In this document: piece after piece, positions 42,604-54,586 of the stretch | How the letters are laid out: each line of letters opens with the position of its first letter | Numbering within the stretch: the stretch's first letter is position 1 | Assembly (NCBI GenBank): GCA_003996215.1 | Contig: QJPP01000832.1 | Span: forward strand, 124,001 to 188,000 | DNA: 64,000 nucleotides | Direction of reading: 5' to 3' | Origin: Jaltomata sinuosa | Lineage: Eukaryota > Streptophyta > Magnoliopsida > Solanales > Solanaceae | Notes under the pieces: generated by a model | The model's database searches: none | What the model saw: the letters and a program-made list of their open reading frames with translations, nothing else | Told to the model about the DNA's origin: nothing | Made by a program: the position numbers and the translations under genes

Positions 42604-42699
42604 GGGGTGAAAAGGAACCTCGACCTAGAGTGAGAGGGGTGAAAAGGAAGCTCGACCTAGAGGGATAGGGGTGAAAAGGAAGCTCGACCTAGAGGGGAC
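42604..42699. repeat. 32-bp minisatellite, three units
   Basis: GGGGTGAAAAGGAAGCTCG plus ACCTAGAG(T/G)GA-type units start at 42604, 42636 and 42668 with only a few substitutions. It is GC-rich compared with its AT-rich surroundings. Because 32 is not a multiple of three, it is not a coding repeat. Confidence 0.92.
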
Positions 42700-42833
42700 T
42701 GACGTTCTTTGGATGGTTTAACACGACTAGCAGACCACGTCGTGCTCAATCAAATAATGGACACTTTTTTAAAAAAAATTAACAAAAAAAAATATTTAGA
42801 ATCATCTCTCTCCTTAAATTAGCAAAAGATATG

Positions 42834-43017
42834 TAATTGTATACATTTATTTAACACATTAATTTAGTTGATGTAGATTTTTTTTATTTGATTCAAATTT
42901 TATTGTATACATTGATTGTGACATGGTAAATGCTATACATTATTTATATTTTAATTGTATACATATCTAAGATTCTTTTAATGAAGAAATTTTATGGATT
43001 CATGTAGCATTATATTT

Positions 43018-43063
<46 letters not shown>

Positions 43064-43210
43064 CTATATTATAAATTATTGTTGTTACATTTATTTAACG
43101 TATTAATTTAGTTATACTTTTTTATTTGAGTCAAAATTAATTATATACATTGATTATGACATGATAAATGTGGTACATATACATTACTTATAATTTGCTT
43201 GTATATAGTA
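42834..43210. repeat. Roughly 245-bp duplication around an (AT)n microsatellite
   Basis: The stretch at 42840-42970 (TACATTTATTTAACACATTA, TATACATTGATTGTGACATG) recurs at about 43087-43210 (TACATTTATTTAACGTATTA, TATACATTGATTATGACATG). An (AT)n tract of about 40 bp lies between the copies at 43020-43061. Confidence 0.8.
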
Positions 43211-44228
43211 TCAGTATACATAAGTATATTTCACAGCTATTGATGTATACATTTTATAGTCCGGTGAAAAAATGAAATTAAAAAAATTATGATGGTGTTT
43301 TACGACGTTAGCTATATTACCTTCTTTCATTATATTTTGATACATATAATCAGGTTTGTAACATATTGTCAACTGTGTATACATTCAATTTAAAGAAGTA
43401 GATTATTAGATTATTGTAGAGTTCTGCCTCAATTTATACGAATTCGCACTACTCAACATTTTGTAGTTAGTCATTCTTGAATTTATGATATTTTGTTAGA
43501 TGCATGCTGGAACAGAAAATTACTCATTAATAGAAGTTCTTTTTACTGAACCAAATTGTACTCCAACTTATTGTAATTGGTAGAAGCAGCTGATGCATGT
43601 GTATTTTATGCTTTCAATTGGAGGACAGACAATTATTGTTGTATTTGATTAGAACCTATTTTGATAATTTCTAATGAAAGACAATTTAGGCGAGAAGAAG
43701 AAGATAAAATTTAGGAGATCAAAAGAAGAAGAGAGAATTTAGGAGAGAAGAAGAAAAAACATATTGAGATACAGTTATCTACTTTTGGAGAGACAAAAAA
43801 ATGGAGAAATAAAAAAAAAACAAAAAAACATCTGAGAGAAATATTTGAAATAGTCAGCAAACAATATTTGCAAAAAAATAAGTTGGCTATAAAGTAGCAC
43901 AATAAATATAAAAAGATTATTAATTTTTTAAAATAAATAACTGAGCTATTTATTGTCAATTTTAACGGTAAGTTGTCACCTTGTGTCATTTTTTCAATTT
44001 GGTAGCAAAAATGTTCAAGGGTCATTGGCACTTTTGCTCCTATTTTGTATTAGGATTTTAATTATTATTTTTTAAGATAAAATTTTTTTTCGTAGAGCAT
44101 AAGTTTATATTTTCACACCATAATATTCCATAATTTTGTGTCGCTAGACATAAATTCAATTATTAAGGAAAAAATAAATTATTTGAAGAATAAAAATTAA
44201 AAATCAGCCCATTTAAAAGGCCAATGGT
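43211..44228. other. Non-coding, nothing recognised
   Basis: Includes a purine-rich stretch of GAAGAAG/AGGAGA words (43690-43830). No supported gene or element. Confidence 0.4.
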
Positions 44229-44238
44229 CAACTTGTTC

Positions 44239-45919
44239 GAAAAATTTTATTATGGGAGAGGCACAACCAACAATAGTTGTGTGAGTCTTTATTTAGTCTT
44301 TGACACTTGGAAAGTGGACCCTTTTATTTACATCACATGCCATTTATCACTATTCCTCTTTTTCTTTCAATTTTTTTATTCTTCTTATTTCTAACTAATA
44401 TCAAATTTTAAAGTACACCATTGAGTAATTTGGTAAATGTATTTTCTTTTAAAATAGTTAAAGCATGTTAGAACTATTACGATTTTAATTCTTTATTAAT
44501 AACACTATTAAAAAATGCTAAAATTTGACCAAAAAAACTGACGGACTCAATTGAATTGTGAGTGATTTTTTTAAAAAAGAAAGAAAAACCAACGTATTTT
44601 TGTTGGTTATTTTTCACGCAAAATGCACAAAAACTATAAAAAAAAATTATTTTTTTTAAAGAAAATCGACAGATATCCATAAATCTCTTTTTGGTTACAA
44701 AAATTAACAAACGTCCATCGATTTTAAAAGTGTCAAACTGCAGTTGAAGAACATAAATAAGAATTGCATAAGCATAAAACTTAGTGTTTAATTTTTTATA
44801 CAGCATTTTACACTATCAAGTTATAATTTAACGTCTATTTTGAATATTAATTAATAACATGTTATCAATCTTAACTATTAATAAATTAAAATACACTGAT
44901 AATTTTATTATTAAGAAATAATAATTCAAATTTTGTTTAAATATGTCAGAAGCATATCCTAATTGTTGTTACTTTATTCCTAAGGTTTTTCAAACTTTGA
45001 TACTTTTACGTTCTAGTTTTTTTTTATACCTTTTTTTTGGGGTTCAAGTAATCAATCCAGGAAAATTAAACAATTGAAGAAATCATCTTAAAGGTTTGAA
45101 ATGAAGAAAAAGATTAATGCAAAAAAGGAGCATAACAGAAACAGAAAATGAAAAATAAACGTATTCAAACCCAAAAAGTTTCAACAAGTAATAGAGACGC
45201 TAAAGTTGAATATGAAATTATAAAAATAAAAAATAGCAATAATTAGGGATGGACTCACACAATACTAATTTTTTAAGAGTTCGTTTTATGTAACATTTAA
45301 ACATAAGATACTAATTTTTATACTTATATTATTTTTATTTATACTCTTCAGATGTAATTTTGCCCTTTATCGATAGACCTTCATTAATTTTTGTATAAAA
45401 AAATTACATACATTTGCTGATTTTTTTTATAAAATAATAATTTTTTATTAATTTTTAAGTGAAAAAATAATCAGTGAAAATACGTTAATTTTTTAAAAGT
45501 TCATCAGTTGTGTACTTCTTTAAAAAAAATTATTGAAAATCTGACAGAGTCCGTCAGTTGTGTTTTTTTCTAAAAAAAAATCATTGAAAATTTGACAGAG
45601 TGTGTTGATCTTTTTCGGGTGGATTGTAGCATTTTTAAGTAGTGTTATTAATAATGAATCAAAAGTCTTAACCGTTCTAAAAATGATTCAGTTATTTTAA
45701 GAGAAAATATATTTATTAAATTACTTAATTGTGCATTTAAAAGTTTAATATTAGTTACTATTTTTTTAGGAATAAGAAGAATAAACTAATGAAATAAGAA
45801 GATGAGTGATAGTAAATAGCATGTAAAGTAAATAATGAGCTCACTTTTCAAGTGTCAAAAGCTAAATGAAGTCTCACACAACTATTGTTGGTTGTGCCTC
45901 TTCCCTAGTAAAATTTTTC
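44239..45919. mobile_element. Mutator-like foldback MITE split by CACTA-like insert
   Basis: Inverted arms of about 265 bp (44239-44502 and 45645-45919) start GAAAAATTTTAYTA at both ends and share AGAGGCACAACCAACAATAG. They are flanked by a perfect 10-bp direct repeat CAACTTGTTC (44229-44238 and 45920-45929). The TSD length and long arms indicate a Mutator-like foldback element. Without the insert it would be about 540 bp and nearly all stem. Confidence 0.88.
44503..45644. mobile_element. CACTA-like non-autonomous element
   Basis: Begins CACTATTAAAAAATGCTA and ends TAGCATTTTTAAGTAGTG, inverted CACTA-type termini of about 18-20 bp. Inside, subterminal repeats of ACTGACGGAC, AAATCGACAG and GACAGAGTCCGTCAG words cluster at both ends, as in CACTA elements. 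At 1142 bp it has no transposase. The 3-bp flanks (TAA and TTA) are not an identical TSD, so excision or insertion details are unclear. Confidence 0.7.
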
Positions 45920-46231
45920 CAACTTGTTCACTTCCTAACAAATAACAAAATTTGACTTATGAGGATTCCATTAATTAAACTTATTTTATTTTTTTATAAA
46001 CAACTTGTAGATTCAAAAGCCATACAAAAATTCATTATCGAAACTAAAAATTGGAATCAAACTATACTTAAAAGATTCTTAATAAAATTCAAGAGATCAT
46101 AATCTCTAATTTGGTGAATAATTAATAACTAGGTCATCTAGATCAAAGGAGTACTTTTATAAGCTTCTGATTTTAAAATACAGGAAGTGTATTCAAAACT
46201 AAGCTCAGTGTAATTAACCCTAATAATAAAA
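45920..46231. other. Non-coding, nothing recognised
   Basis: Short AT-rich spacer between two MITE complexes. Confidence 0.4.
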
Positions 46232-46361
46232 TACTCCTTCCGTTCATTTTTACTTGTTCATGTTTGATTTGGCGCACTTCTTAAGAAACAATAAATAAAA
46301 GGATAAATTTACTATATTACCACTATTAATTATAAGTCATCTAAATGTTGAAAAATGAATA

Positions 46362-47460
46362 CTCCATCCGTCCCAATTTATATGAGAAAAAATAGATAAA
46401 ATAGTTATTGTGTTAAACTTTTTACACAAAAAATAGCCTATTTATATTTACTACCTAAAATAGCCATTTGACTAAAGTTCTTACCCAAAATGGTCATCGG
46501 TATATATGCGATATACACGCGGTATACATGTGGCTATTTTTTTTGAAAGATGGAATGTCTCTTTTGGTCCTTGAGTTGTCACATTATTTCAGCTTTGGTT
46601 CTTGTGATATTTGACTAAGCACTTTTGACTTTCAATATCACAATGCATGCTATTTGATCCGATGATTAACATATCTAATCAAATTAAATGAAATGATAAC
46701 TATTAGTAAGGACACTTTCGCTATTTAAGAAACTATGTCTTTTGCAATATACACTTGTAGAGAAAAACACTATTTTTGCATACCCTAATATTGCACATAT
46801 TTAGGCGCTTGCAAAAGTCCTTGATTATCCTTGTTCAATTACAACGATGAAATTGCGTTCTAAAAGTGAATTACGCTTCACCATATTATGGAATTGCGTT
46901 CTAAAAGTGGATTACACTTCACCCCATTGCGCTTAAAGCTATCATTCCATTTAATTTAATTAGATCTGTTAGTCATCAGATCAAAATAGCACGGATTATT
47001 AAATTAAAGATCAAAAATGCTTAGTCAAATATCACAAGGACCAAAATTGAAATAACGCGATAACTTAGGGACTAAAAGTGTCATTTTTCCTTTTTAAAAT
47101 TATTTTTGGCAGTATACATGCATATACATTACATATTATATTAAATATACATTGCATATACATGCAGTATACATGCAACTATTTTTTTGAATTTTTTTTT
47201 TGGCAGTGGTACATTTTCGTAAAAATTCTATTTATGTGAGGTAGTTTGACTTGGCGTGGAGTTTAAGAAAGAAAGAAAAACTTTTAAAATTTGTGGTCTA
47301 AAATAAGTCATATCAGATGTTTGAGTGGGTATAAATTATTTTGTTAAAGGTAAAATAGACATTTTAATGTTAAATTGTTACTAAATATAGAAATGTGTCA
47401 TTCTTTTTTAGACTGACTAAAAAGGAAAGTGAGTCATATAAATTAGGACAGATGGAATAG
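46362..47460. mobile_element. Middle Stowaway-like MITE
   Basis: Left CTCCATCCGTCCCAATTTAT, right ATAAATTAGGACAGATGGAA plus TAG, flanked by TA (46360-46361 and 47461-47462). It is inserted in the outer Stowaway and is itself interrupted at about 46545-47091. Confidence 0.82.
46545..47091. mobile_element. Inner foldback element with arms of about 160 bp
   Basis: Left arm 46545-46705 (CTTTTGGTCCTTGAGTTGTC, CTTGTGATATTTGACTAAGC) is the reverse complement of 46932-47091 at high similarity. The centre holds a 43-bp direct repeat, ATTGCGTTCTAAAAGTGRAT plus TACRCTTCACC (46853 and 46894). The TSD could not be fixed because of flanking T runs. Non-coding. Confidence 0.78.
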
Positions 47461-47584
47461 TATTTAATAACAACGGTCAAATAGATATAAAATGATAAAT
47501 TATCACTTAATTTTTTAAACTAGACAAATAAAGTTGAATAACTATTTTTAATATACTGAACAAGAAAGATGGACGGAGAGAGTA

Positions 47585-48894
47585 ATAATAATAATAGAAG
47601 AAGAACTTTGGAGAGTGAATATGGTCATACCATTACCAAATTGTCAAATGAGGCGTAACTCAAATTGTTAGCTCGATTTTCTTACTCACTAAAATAGGAA
47701 AAAAGAGATTAAATTGTAATATTAAGCTTCTGCTACGTCTCTTCTTTCTTTTTCTGTGTTTAGTGGAATACTGTTAATATTTTTCTTGTTTATGAATTAT
47801 CATTTAATTAATTTAGCTTGTTATTAATACATAAAGGCATAGTGACTATTGTCATTAATCTTTTCTTTTTCCAGTATGCCCAAAACAAGTGCATGCATGA
47901 AAGTATGGTTTGGTCCAATTGGAAATCTAAACACATAATAAAAGTAGTTTTATAAGACACTTTTGGTTCAAATTATAGATAGTTTTTACACGTATTTTCA
48001 AACGTTTATTAGATAGTTAAGTTAATCATATAAATATGATACTTCTTTTAATCATTTACATTAGCATCAATCAGAAAGTGTGCAGGGTTTTGCGGCTTAT
48101 TGATGTGAATGCGTATAATTAAAGAAGGTGACATATTTAGTGGTTTACTTATTTACGTAATTGGCATTAGAGAACACACGCAAGAATTTTTTTAAAATTT
48201 GAATTAAAAATGTCTAATAAAAACACTTAATCATATATTTAGATACTCAATTAATGAAACATGTCATAATTCACGACAAATACTCAATTGAAATATGTCA
48301 TAATTCAAATAGTTCAATAAAATTTGTTGATAAATTTAAAGAGTGATCAATGTATTACGCTTTTAAAAATAAATTTACCATTATGATAGTACTATTATTT
48401 GCTTTTTGAAGTTGAATTTTTAAGATAATGAAAATTAATGCTTCTAGATAAAGAAAAGGATGAGAGAGGGAAAATAAACTAAATAATAATGGAGGGGACA
48501 TTTTCCACTTCCTTATCCAACTTGTCTTCCCCATGCTAAGAAAATTATTCTCACCTTCCAACCTTATGATGCATTTCCCACTTACTATTTGTTTATGATC
48601 ATCATAAAAGTCTCCCTTCCTGCTTTACAAAAAACTATTGCAACTCTACTACCTCAAAATTGTGATCATGTCATGGTTTTATTTAGTGCCCTCATGTAAA
48701 TTTCTACTTCAATAATGTTGTTTTTTCCTCGGCCAATATTCGATACTTATATTGAGATTTGATTAAATTTTATATTCGCACATTATAGAATTTATTTTTC
48801 AATTTTAGGAAATCAAACTCGAAATCTCTAATTAAGGGTGAAGGAATCTCAATCATCACATGTTGATCTTCAATAATGTTGATTATATAGATTT
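47585..48894. other. Non-coding, nothing recognised
   Basis: AT-rich; a CATGCATGCA-type RY motif lies near 47890. No frame with recognised similarity and no paired terminal repeats. Confidence 0.4.
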
Positions 48895-49232
48895 AGGGGT
48901 CGTTTGGTAGCTGACTAGAGTTATGCAGATATTAGTAATATATAGATTAGTTATGAGGGAATCTATGTATCATTTTGTGCATGAATTAGTTATACAAATA
49001 TTAGTAATATACGAATTAGTTATATATGTATTACTTATTTCACCTTCTATCATGTATAAAATAATACATAGATTTTCTCATAATTTATACATGTATTAAT
49101 TATGCGTGTCTATAAATTACAAATTAAACATCGTATTAATTTTATAATGAACAATTTAACTCTTAATCAACTATCAAATGTGGTATTACTTACCTGCATA
49201 ACTCATCTCCAAATCAGCTATCAATCGACCCC
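48895..49232. mobile_element. hAT-like MITE
   Basis: The left end AGGGGTCGTTTGGTAGCTGA is the inverted counterpart of the right end TCAGCTATCAATCGACCCCT (two mismatches). Length is 338 bp, with internal TATTAGTAATAT repeats. The flanks (ATAGATTT and TATATTTT) agree at most of 8 positions, suggesting a decayed 8-bp TSD. Confidence 0.75.
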
Positions 49233-49527
49233 TTATATTTTATGTGTTGCGATTTTAGGTTTCTCCGCTTTTTACTCTAAATTAATGTTCACTTTGCATA
49301 ATTTTCGAGCAATATCAAATTATTATATATAATAATAAATACAATATTATATTTTGAAAAATATATTATAATTATTCATATAAATAATTAAATTACTTAG
49401 CCACTGAGATTCTCACTAATATCTAATCCTTCTTCTTCCCCCGACCCCACCAAACATAATTTTCAATGGCACAGTTCACTAAACTCGCCTGCCCACTTAA
49501 GTTGCCTACATGAGTTGCCTTTGTTAG
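49233..49527. other. Non-coding spacer
   Basis: AT-rich, no feature supported. Confidence 0.4.
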
Positions 49528-49649
49528 TTCCTTTTAAATGATTTAAAAAACAATAAACTTCTACCTAATAATTTCTCGAAGTAAATGATGTTTAGATCCG
49601 TTTCACACAAGATTTTCTTTTAAAATGGTTTTAGAAACACTAAACTTCT

Positions 49650-50173
49650 GCTCCCTCCGATTAAAAATACTTGTCATTCTAAAAGTTTATACTCCAGTTC
49701 ATTTTTATTTGTCCGTTATACTAAACATAAATGTTTAACAATACTTATTCAATTTATGAAATTAAGAGATAATTTTACACTTAATTTCTAATTTATCCTT
49801 ATTATTAATTATAGTCATTTCTCTATTACATTTTTCAAGATATTGTATTTATTATATTCAAAGAGCGATATAGTAAAATTACCCTTCTATTTATAGTTTC
49901 TTAAGAAATATGCAAAGTCAATAGTGGGCAAATATTGTTGGATAGAGGGAGTATTTAATAATACTTGTCATTTAGAACATCAAGACATAATTAGTTGTTT
50001 ATTTTCACTTTTATCCTTAGTCATAAATATGAAGATATATTAATACATTGCAAAAGAGAAAATTAATAGAGGAGTAATAAATAAAGATAATTTAATCAAA
50101 TTATCGTCTAATTAGTATTTTTCTTAAGAGTCGTACAAATCAAAAAATATGACAAGTATTTAGAAATGGAGTA
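49650..50173. mobile_element. Stowaway-like MITE containing another
   Basis: Left CTCCCTCCGATTAAAAATAC with TTGTCA, right TGACAAGTATTTAGAAATGG with AGTAG. A second Stowaway at 49692-49951 is inserted in it. Confidence 0.78.
49692..49951. mobile_element. Nested Stowaway-like MITE
   Basis: Left CTCCAGTTCATTTTTATTTG and right CAAATATTGTTGGATAGAGG plus GAG, flanked by TA (49690-49691 and 49952-49953). 260 bp. Confidence 0.8.
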
Positions 50174-50230
50174 GTATGTAATAATTTCTCGAATTAAACA
50201 ATGTTCAGATCCGTTTCACACAAGGCTTCC

Positions 50231-51145
50231 TTTTTCCTTTATATTTTGTTTTGTTTTTCTGATAATTAAAATATAGAAGTTCATAGAGGCTCTTTCTGCT
50301 ATTCATTACGTCACTATTTTACTTATCATATTTTTATTTATATGTACCTTAAAAAATTATGTGTTTTGAGTCTCATAACCTTATTTATTATCTTTAGTTA
50401 ATTAAAATATTAATCTCTTTTCAATAAATATTTTCTCTTTAATCTTTTTTTAATAATAAAAAGTGAGTTAATCTAAGCAATCACAATTTTAAAGTGTGTA
50501 TTATATTTTTTACTCAAATTTTCTATGTTAATCAGTCAATGTTTATTATTTTAAGAATAATTATTACTAAGGACAAAATGAAAAGAATATACGCAATTAT
50601 ATATATCTTGATTTGCTAAAACAATAATTATTTTGGATCATCCATGTTTAGCAAAGACGACAAGTATAAGTGTCCCAAAATAGTAGAGGAAGAGGTCATA
50701 AGCGTTTACATCATAAAATTAATTTTCGGCGAAATGAAAATTATATTTGATCACAATTTCAAATATAGAATTCAAGGGAATTAAATAAGAAATGATACTC
50801 TGCATCATAGAACTATAATGAAATATACAATCAATCATATTTATCAAATTGAAAAAAGAATTAGAAGTCATAATGCTGATACCTAAAACGACAAATCAGA
50901 TATCTACTACAGGCCAAACAACTAGAACAAAATGTTACAAACACAAGTTATTTAAACTAACATGCAAGGTTACTTGGATCTTGAGTATTTACTTGTAAGA
51001 ACATAATTCGTTGTTTTGTAGATAGTGGCAATTTCGTAAAAAAAAATCACAAAAACTTGTCAAGATAAAGAAGAAGGGAAAAACAAACAGCTTGGAGAGG
51101 CGCAGTACAACATAGTGTTTATTGTGCAACAAAATAACAGTACAA

Positions 51146-51194
<49 letters not shown>

Positions 51195-51380
51195 CAAAGA
51201 TATACAAGCAATAACTAATTAGTAGTGTCATGAAGACAAATAGTGTTTATAGATACGATATACAATCTGTTTTTATCTACTAGGTCACTATGAAACATAG
51301 ATTGCATACTTGGCCTGCCTAGAGTGGTGCATTTACCATATATCTTACTCATCTTTGATGTATAAGTGTTTGTCTGATTT
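50231..51380. other. Non-coding with (TA)n microsatellite
   Basis: No gene or element ends. A TA dinucleotide tract of about 43 bp occupies 51148-51190. Confidence 0.45.
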
Positions 51381-52282
51381 AGGGGTGTACAAAATCGAAC
51401 CAAACAGCAAATTGAATCAAACAACAAATCGAATCAACCCGCAAAAAATTCGACTAGTGATTTGGTTTGACTTGGTTTGGTATTGAAAAAAAAAATGACT
51501 ATAATTGATTTGGTTTGGTTTTAATTAAAAAAGTCAAACCAAACCGAACCAACACGATATTATATGTATACTATTTTTAAAAATATTTTATATATAAAAA
51601 TATTTATTGTGATGTAATTTATAAATATTTCTTCAACTTTTTCATAGTTTTTATCTTTCAATATATTATTTCAAGCTTAAACTTAGAATTTTAAATGGTC
51701 CAATAAGTCTTTTTACAACCTATAGATATTAGTAACTCAAATAAAGCTCAAATCAATACAAATGTTAACAAAAGATTATTCAATCCAACACTAGGAATGA
51801 CAATCATGTTAGATATTTATTCTTTAATTTTACATAAATATATAAACTAATTTATTTTTCTGTTTAATATTTAGTCATGTAGTTAATACTTATTAGACTT
51901 ATTTTAGCATGACTTAATACTTTTAAATTATGATTATTTTTATTATGACTTATTAATATGCAATATTTATTCTATGCGATTTCATTATTTTTTTTGGTTG
52001 AATATTTTATTGTCATCACTCACTTCATAAATTCCAAATAAAGTGAATATATTTTGTGTTTTATTTAAGAAATACCTTAGATAGTTGTATTTTGCTCGGA
52101 CTAAAGAAATATTTGAAGCACAAGTTACTTATATGTTTGTATGAAGACTTTACAGGAAAAAATCCGAAAAAACCCGAGGTTGAAAAACTCGACTTTTATT
52201 TGTTTGGTTTGGTTTATAAATTTAAAACCCGACACTAATGATTTGGTTTGGTATTTAAAAAATTCGAACCAACCCGATTTAG
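51381..52282. mobile_element. hAT-type MITE, copy 1
   Basis: Starts AGGGGTGTACAAAATCGAAC. Flanked by TCTGATTT (51373-51380 and 52283-52290), a perfect 8-bp TSD (9 with the preceding G). Subterminal GAACCAAACC / GGTTTGGTTT words are inverted at the two ends. The terminal ACACCCCTA seen in copy 2 (57652-58627) is missing at the right end here, so that terminus is altered. Non-coding. Confidence 0.8.
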
Positions 52283-52290
52283 TCTGATTT

Positions 52291-53294
52291 ATCCAGTATA
52301 GTGTATTAACCCCATGTTGTACTAGTACCATCTACATTCAATATCAAGCTCCAAAATAGCATTGTGCCCAAATTATGTATGCTCAATAAAATGTGATAAT
52401 GCGTACTAAATAGCTAAGTAGGTATCAGAGAAATATAATCAACTGCTAGTACCGTTGGGAGATATGCACGCTGATCATTAAAGCAATATCATAAAATTCA
52501 AACAAATCTATTGAAGTATTAAATAGTGTAAAAACACAGATTGGGTCCTTCGCGGTCTAAATAAGATACTTTCAAACTCGACAATCTAGATCATGCTCAT
52601 CCGCTCACATAAAATAGATGATTTAAATGCATACAGTAGCCCATATGTCATGCTTTTTAAAAAAATAAAAATAAATTAAGAGTTAAAGTTTCACTCGCTT
52701 GAAATTCAGTAGGCAAATCATACTTGAAAAGATGAACTCTCCTCAAATAACCTCCGACGCCCTCAAACTACTCAAAATCATCAATAATGGGACCAAATTA
52801 GTCTAGAAAAATTAATCCTACAATTTTAGGATATCTCTGAGCCAAAAGTCAATTCTTGATCAACTTAAATCTTTTCCTCCGATCACAGGTCCAAAATTCA
52901 AAAGTAGTTGCTTTGATGCATTATCCATAAGCTATGAAATCCTATTCAACAATTAAAATTATATCTTGATTCCAATTGTTAAGTTAGATCAATGTTTTTC
53001 TAATTTCAAATTAGGTCTAAAATCTCAATTTTAACCTCTTGATTAGCATAATTTTATGATTCAAGAGATCATAAACACTAGTTAGTTATAAGGAATCATT
53101 ACACAAAATTTGGAGTTGAAACTCCTTTTTTCTTGATCCAAATTCGAGAGCTTATCTCCGAAATTTCAAGTTTAAGAGTTTTAAATAATGTTAAAATTTT
53201 AAACTCAATTTTTATAAGCTACAGTGTCTTATACGCGACCGTGAGCCACACTTGCATTCGCGAAGCTCATGCCTCTAACCCTACACTATCGTGT
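52291..53294 (-). mobile_element. Probable decayed LTR sequence hosting a TRIM
   Basis: Together with 54592-54830 it shows the GCGACCGTGAGCC, TTCGCGAAG and CGCGATCGCG motifs, another LTR-like cluster of short GC palindromes in AT-rich DNA. Also present is a minus-strand style TTAAACTTGAAATTTCGGAG tract (about 53158-53177) like those in the chromovirus LTRs. No ends found. Confidence 0.35.
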
Positions 53295-54586
53295 TGTTAG
53301 GGTTTGCTCTGAATTTTCTATCTTATTTGGATTCTACACAATTGTATTCTAATTTAAACAGTTTTTTTTGACGAAAAAGATTTTCTGGGTAAACAAAAAC
53401 TCTACAATATCTATCTTGTAATTCTATAAATAGAAGACATGTTCTTCTCAAATTGAACACAATAACATCTGTAATGTAGTTTTTAAAGAGTCTTGTTTAG
53501 GAGAAGATTTTCTCTCAATAGTTTTTACGTTTTTTAATATTAGTTATTCATATGTAGGCCAATTGGCCAAATCATATCGAATAATATGCTTTTTATTATA
53601 GTTTCTTTGTCATCTGATTTATCACCTTGATGGTAGCAATTAATAGCTTCCACATGTCGCCCTCTCGATTTCGAACCCAACAAGTGGTATCAGAGTCAAT
53701 GGTACAATGGTTGAATAAGGTTGAAGACAAATTTAAGGCGGATTTCAGATTAAGTTGCAATCAATTTGAGGATAATGAAGAGTTTTTTGTCAAAAAAAAA
53801 AGAGCCTGAAATACTATATGTGAAAATAAAATTTCAATTAGATTTTCAACAATCTTGCTGTTGCATCTTTAAAACAAAATTAATTTTCAACACTTTCAAC
53901 CCTGCTAATTGTTAACGTTTGGGCTCCTTTCAACTCATGCATACTTTTAACGCATGAGTTCCACTTTTAACCTGTGCTTACTTTTAATGCACAAGACTTT
54001 AATTTTCAATCCTGCTCACTTTTAATACATGGCTCTAATATTATTAACCCGTGCATACTTTAACGCACATAACTTCAATTTTCAACCCATATCAATTTTT
54101 AATCATGGTAAGCAACAGTGATATATGAAGATTGTGTGAAGAAAGAAGATCAAGACTATTTTACCAGAAAATTCAGGTCAAAGAGAGATTTGCTAGTGTT
54201 TGCCTTGAATTTCCTACCTTATTTGGATTCTACACAATTGTATTCTAATTCAAAAAGAATTTTTTTGACGGAAAAGATTTTCTGGATAAACAAAATCTCT
54301 ACAATATCTATCTTGTAATTCTATAAATAGAAGACATGTTCTTCTCAAATTGAACACAATAGCATCCGCAATGCAGTTTTTAAAGAGTCTTGTTTAGAGG
54401 GAGATTATTCTCTCATAGATCTTTTTGATTTAGTTTTTCATATGTAGGCCAATTGACCAAAACAATATAATAATATTATGCTTTTTAGAATTTTAGTATA
54501 GTTTTTTCTTTGTCATCTGATTTATCGTCTTTAAGGTTTGCAATCATTAGTTTTCGCATAACGCCCTACTGATTTCGATCTCAACA
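53295..54586 (+). mobile_element. Complete TRIM-like LTR retrotransposon
   Basis: Two direct LTRs (53295-53682, 388 bp; 54191-54586, 396 bp) run TG..CA and share ATTTGGATTCTACACAATTG, TATAAATAGAAGACATG and TAGGCCAATTG. A perfect 5-bp target duplication CGTGT flanks the element (53290-53294 and 54587-54591). The PBS TGGTATCAGAGT (53685-53696) matches initiator tRNA-Met, and a purine tract AAAGAGAGA (54180-54188) precedes the 3' LTR. The internal 508 bp has no gag or pol, only a short frame and AACCCGTGC/TTTTAACGCA-type repeats. At 1292 bp it is non-autonomous. Confidence 0.93.

Larger units (their letters stand above)
46234..47582. mobile_element. Outer Stowaway-like MITE of a three-level nest
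   Basis: The left end CTCCTTCCGTTCATTTTTAC and right end AAGATGGACGGAGAGAG are inverted and flanked by TA (46232-46233 and 47583-47584). About 250 bp once nested elements are removed. Tc1/mariner-type Stowaway structure. Confidence 0.8.
49528..50230. repeat. Roughly 90-bp tandem repeat, second unit split by a Stowaway
   Basis: Unit 1 (49528-49617) and unit 2 (49618-49649 plus 50174-50230) share CTAAACTTCT and then AATAATTTCTCGAA, ATGTTYAGATCCGTTTCAC and ACAAG. The Stowaway at 49650-50173 sits inside unit 2, so the duplication is older than the insertion. Confidence 0.8.

Noticed and set aside
45981..46230. Additional Stowaway between the two MITE nests
   Set aside because: No inverted end pair or TA flanks could be matched within this spacer.
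51148..51190. Origin or matrix-attachment site at the (TA)n tract
   Set aside because: A dinucleotide run alone does not support either role.
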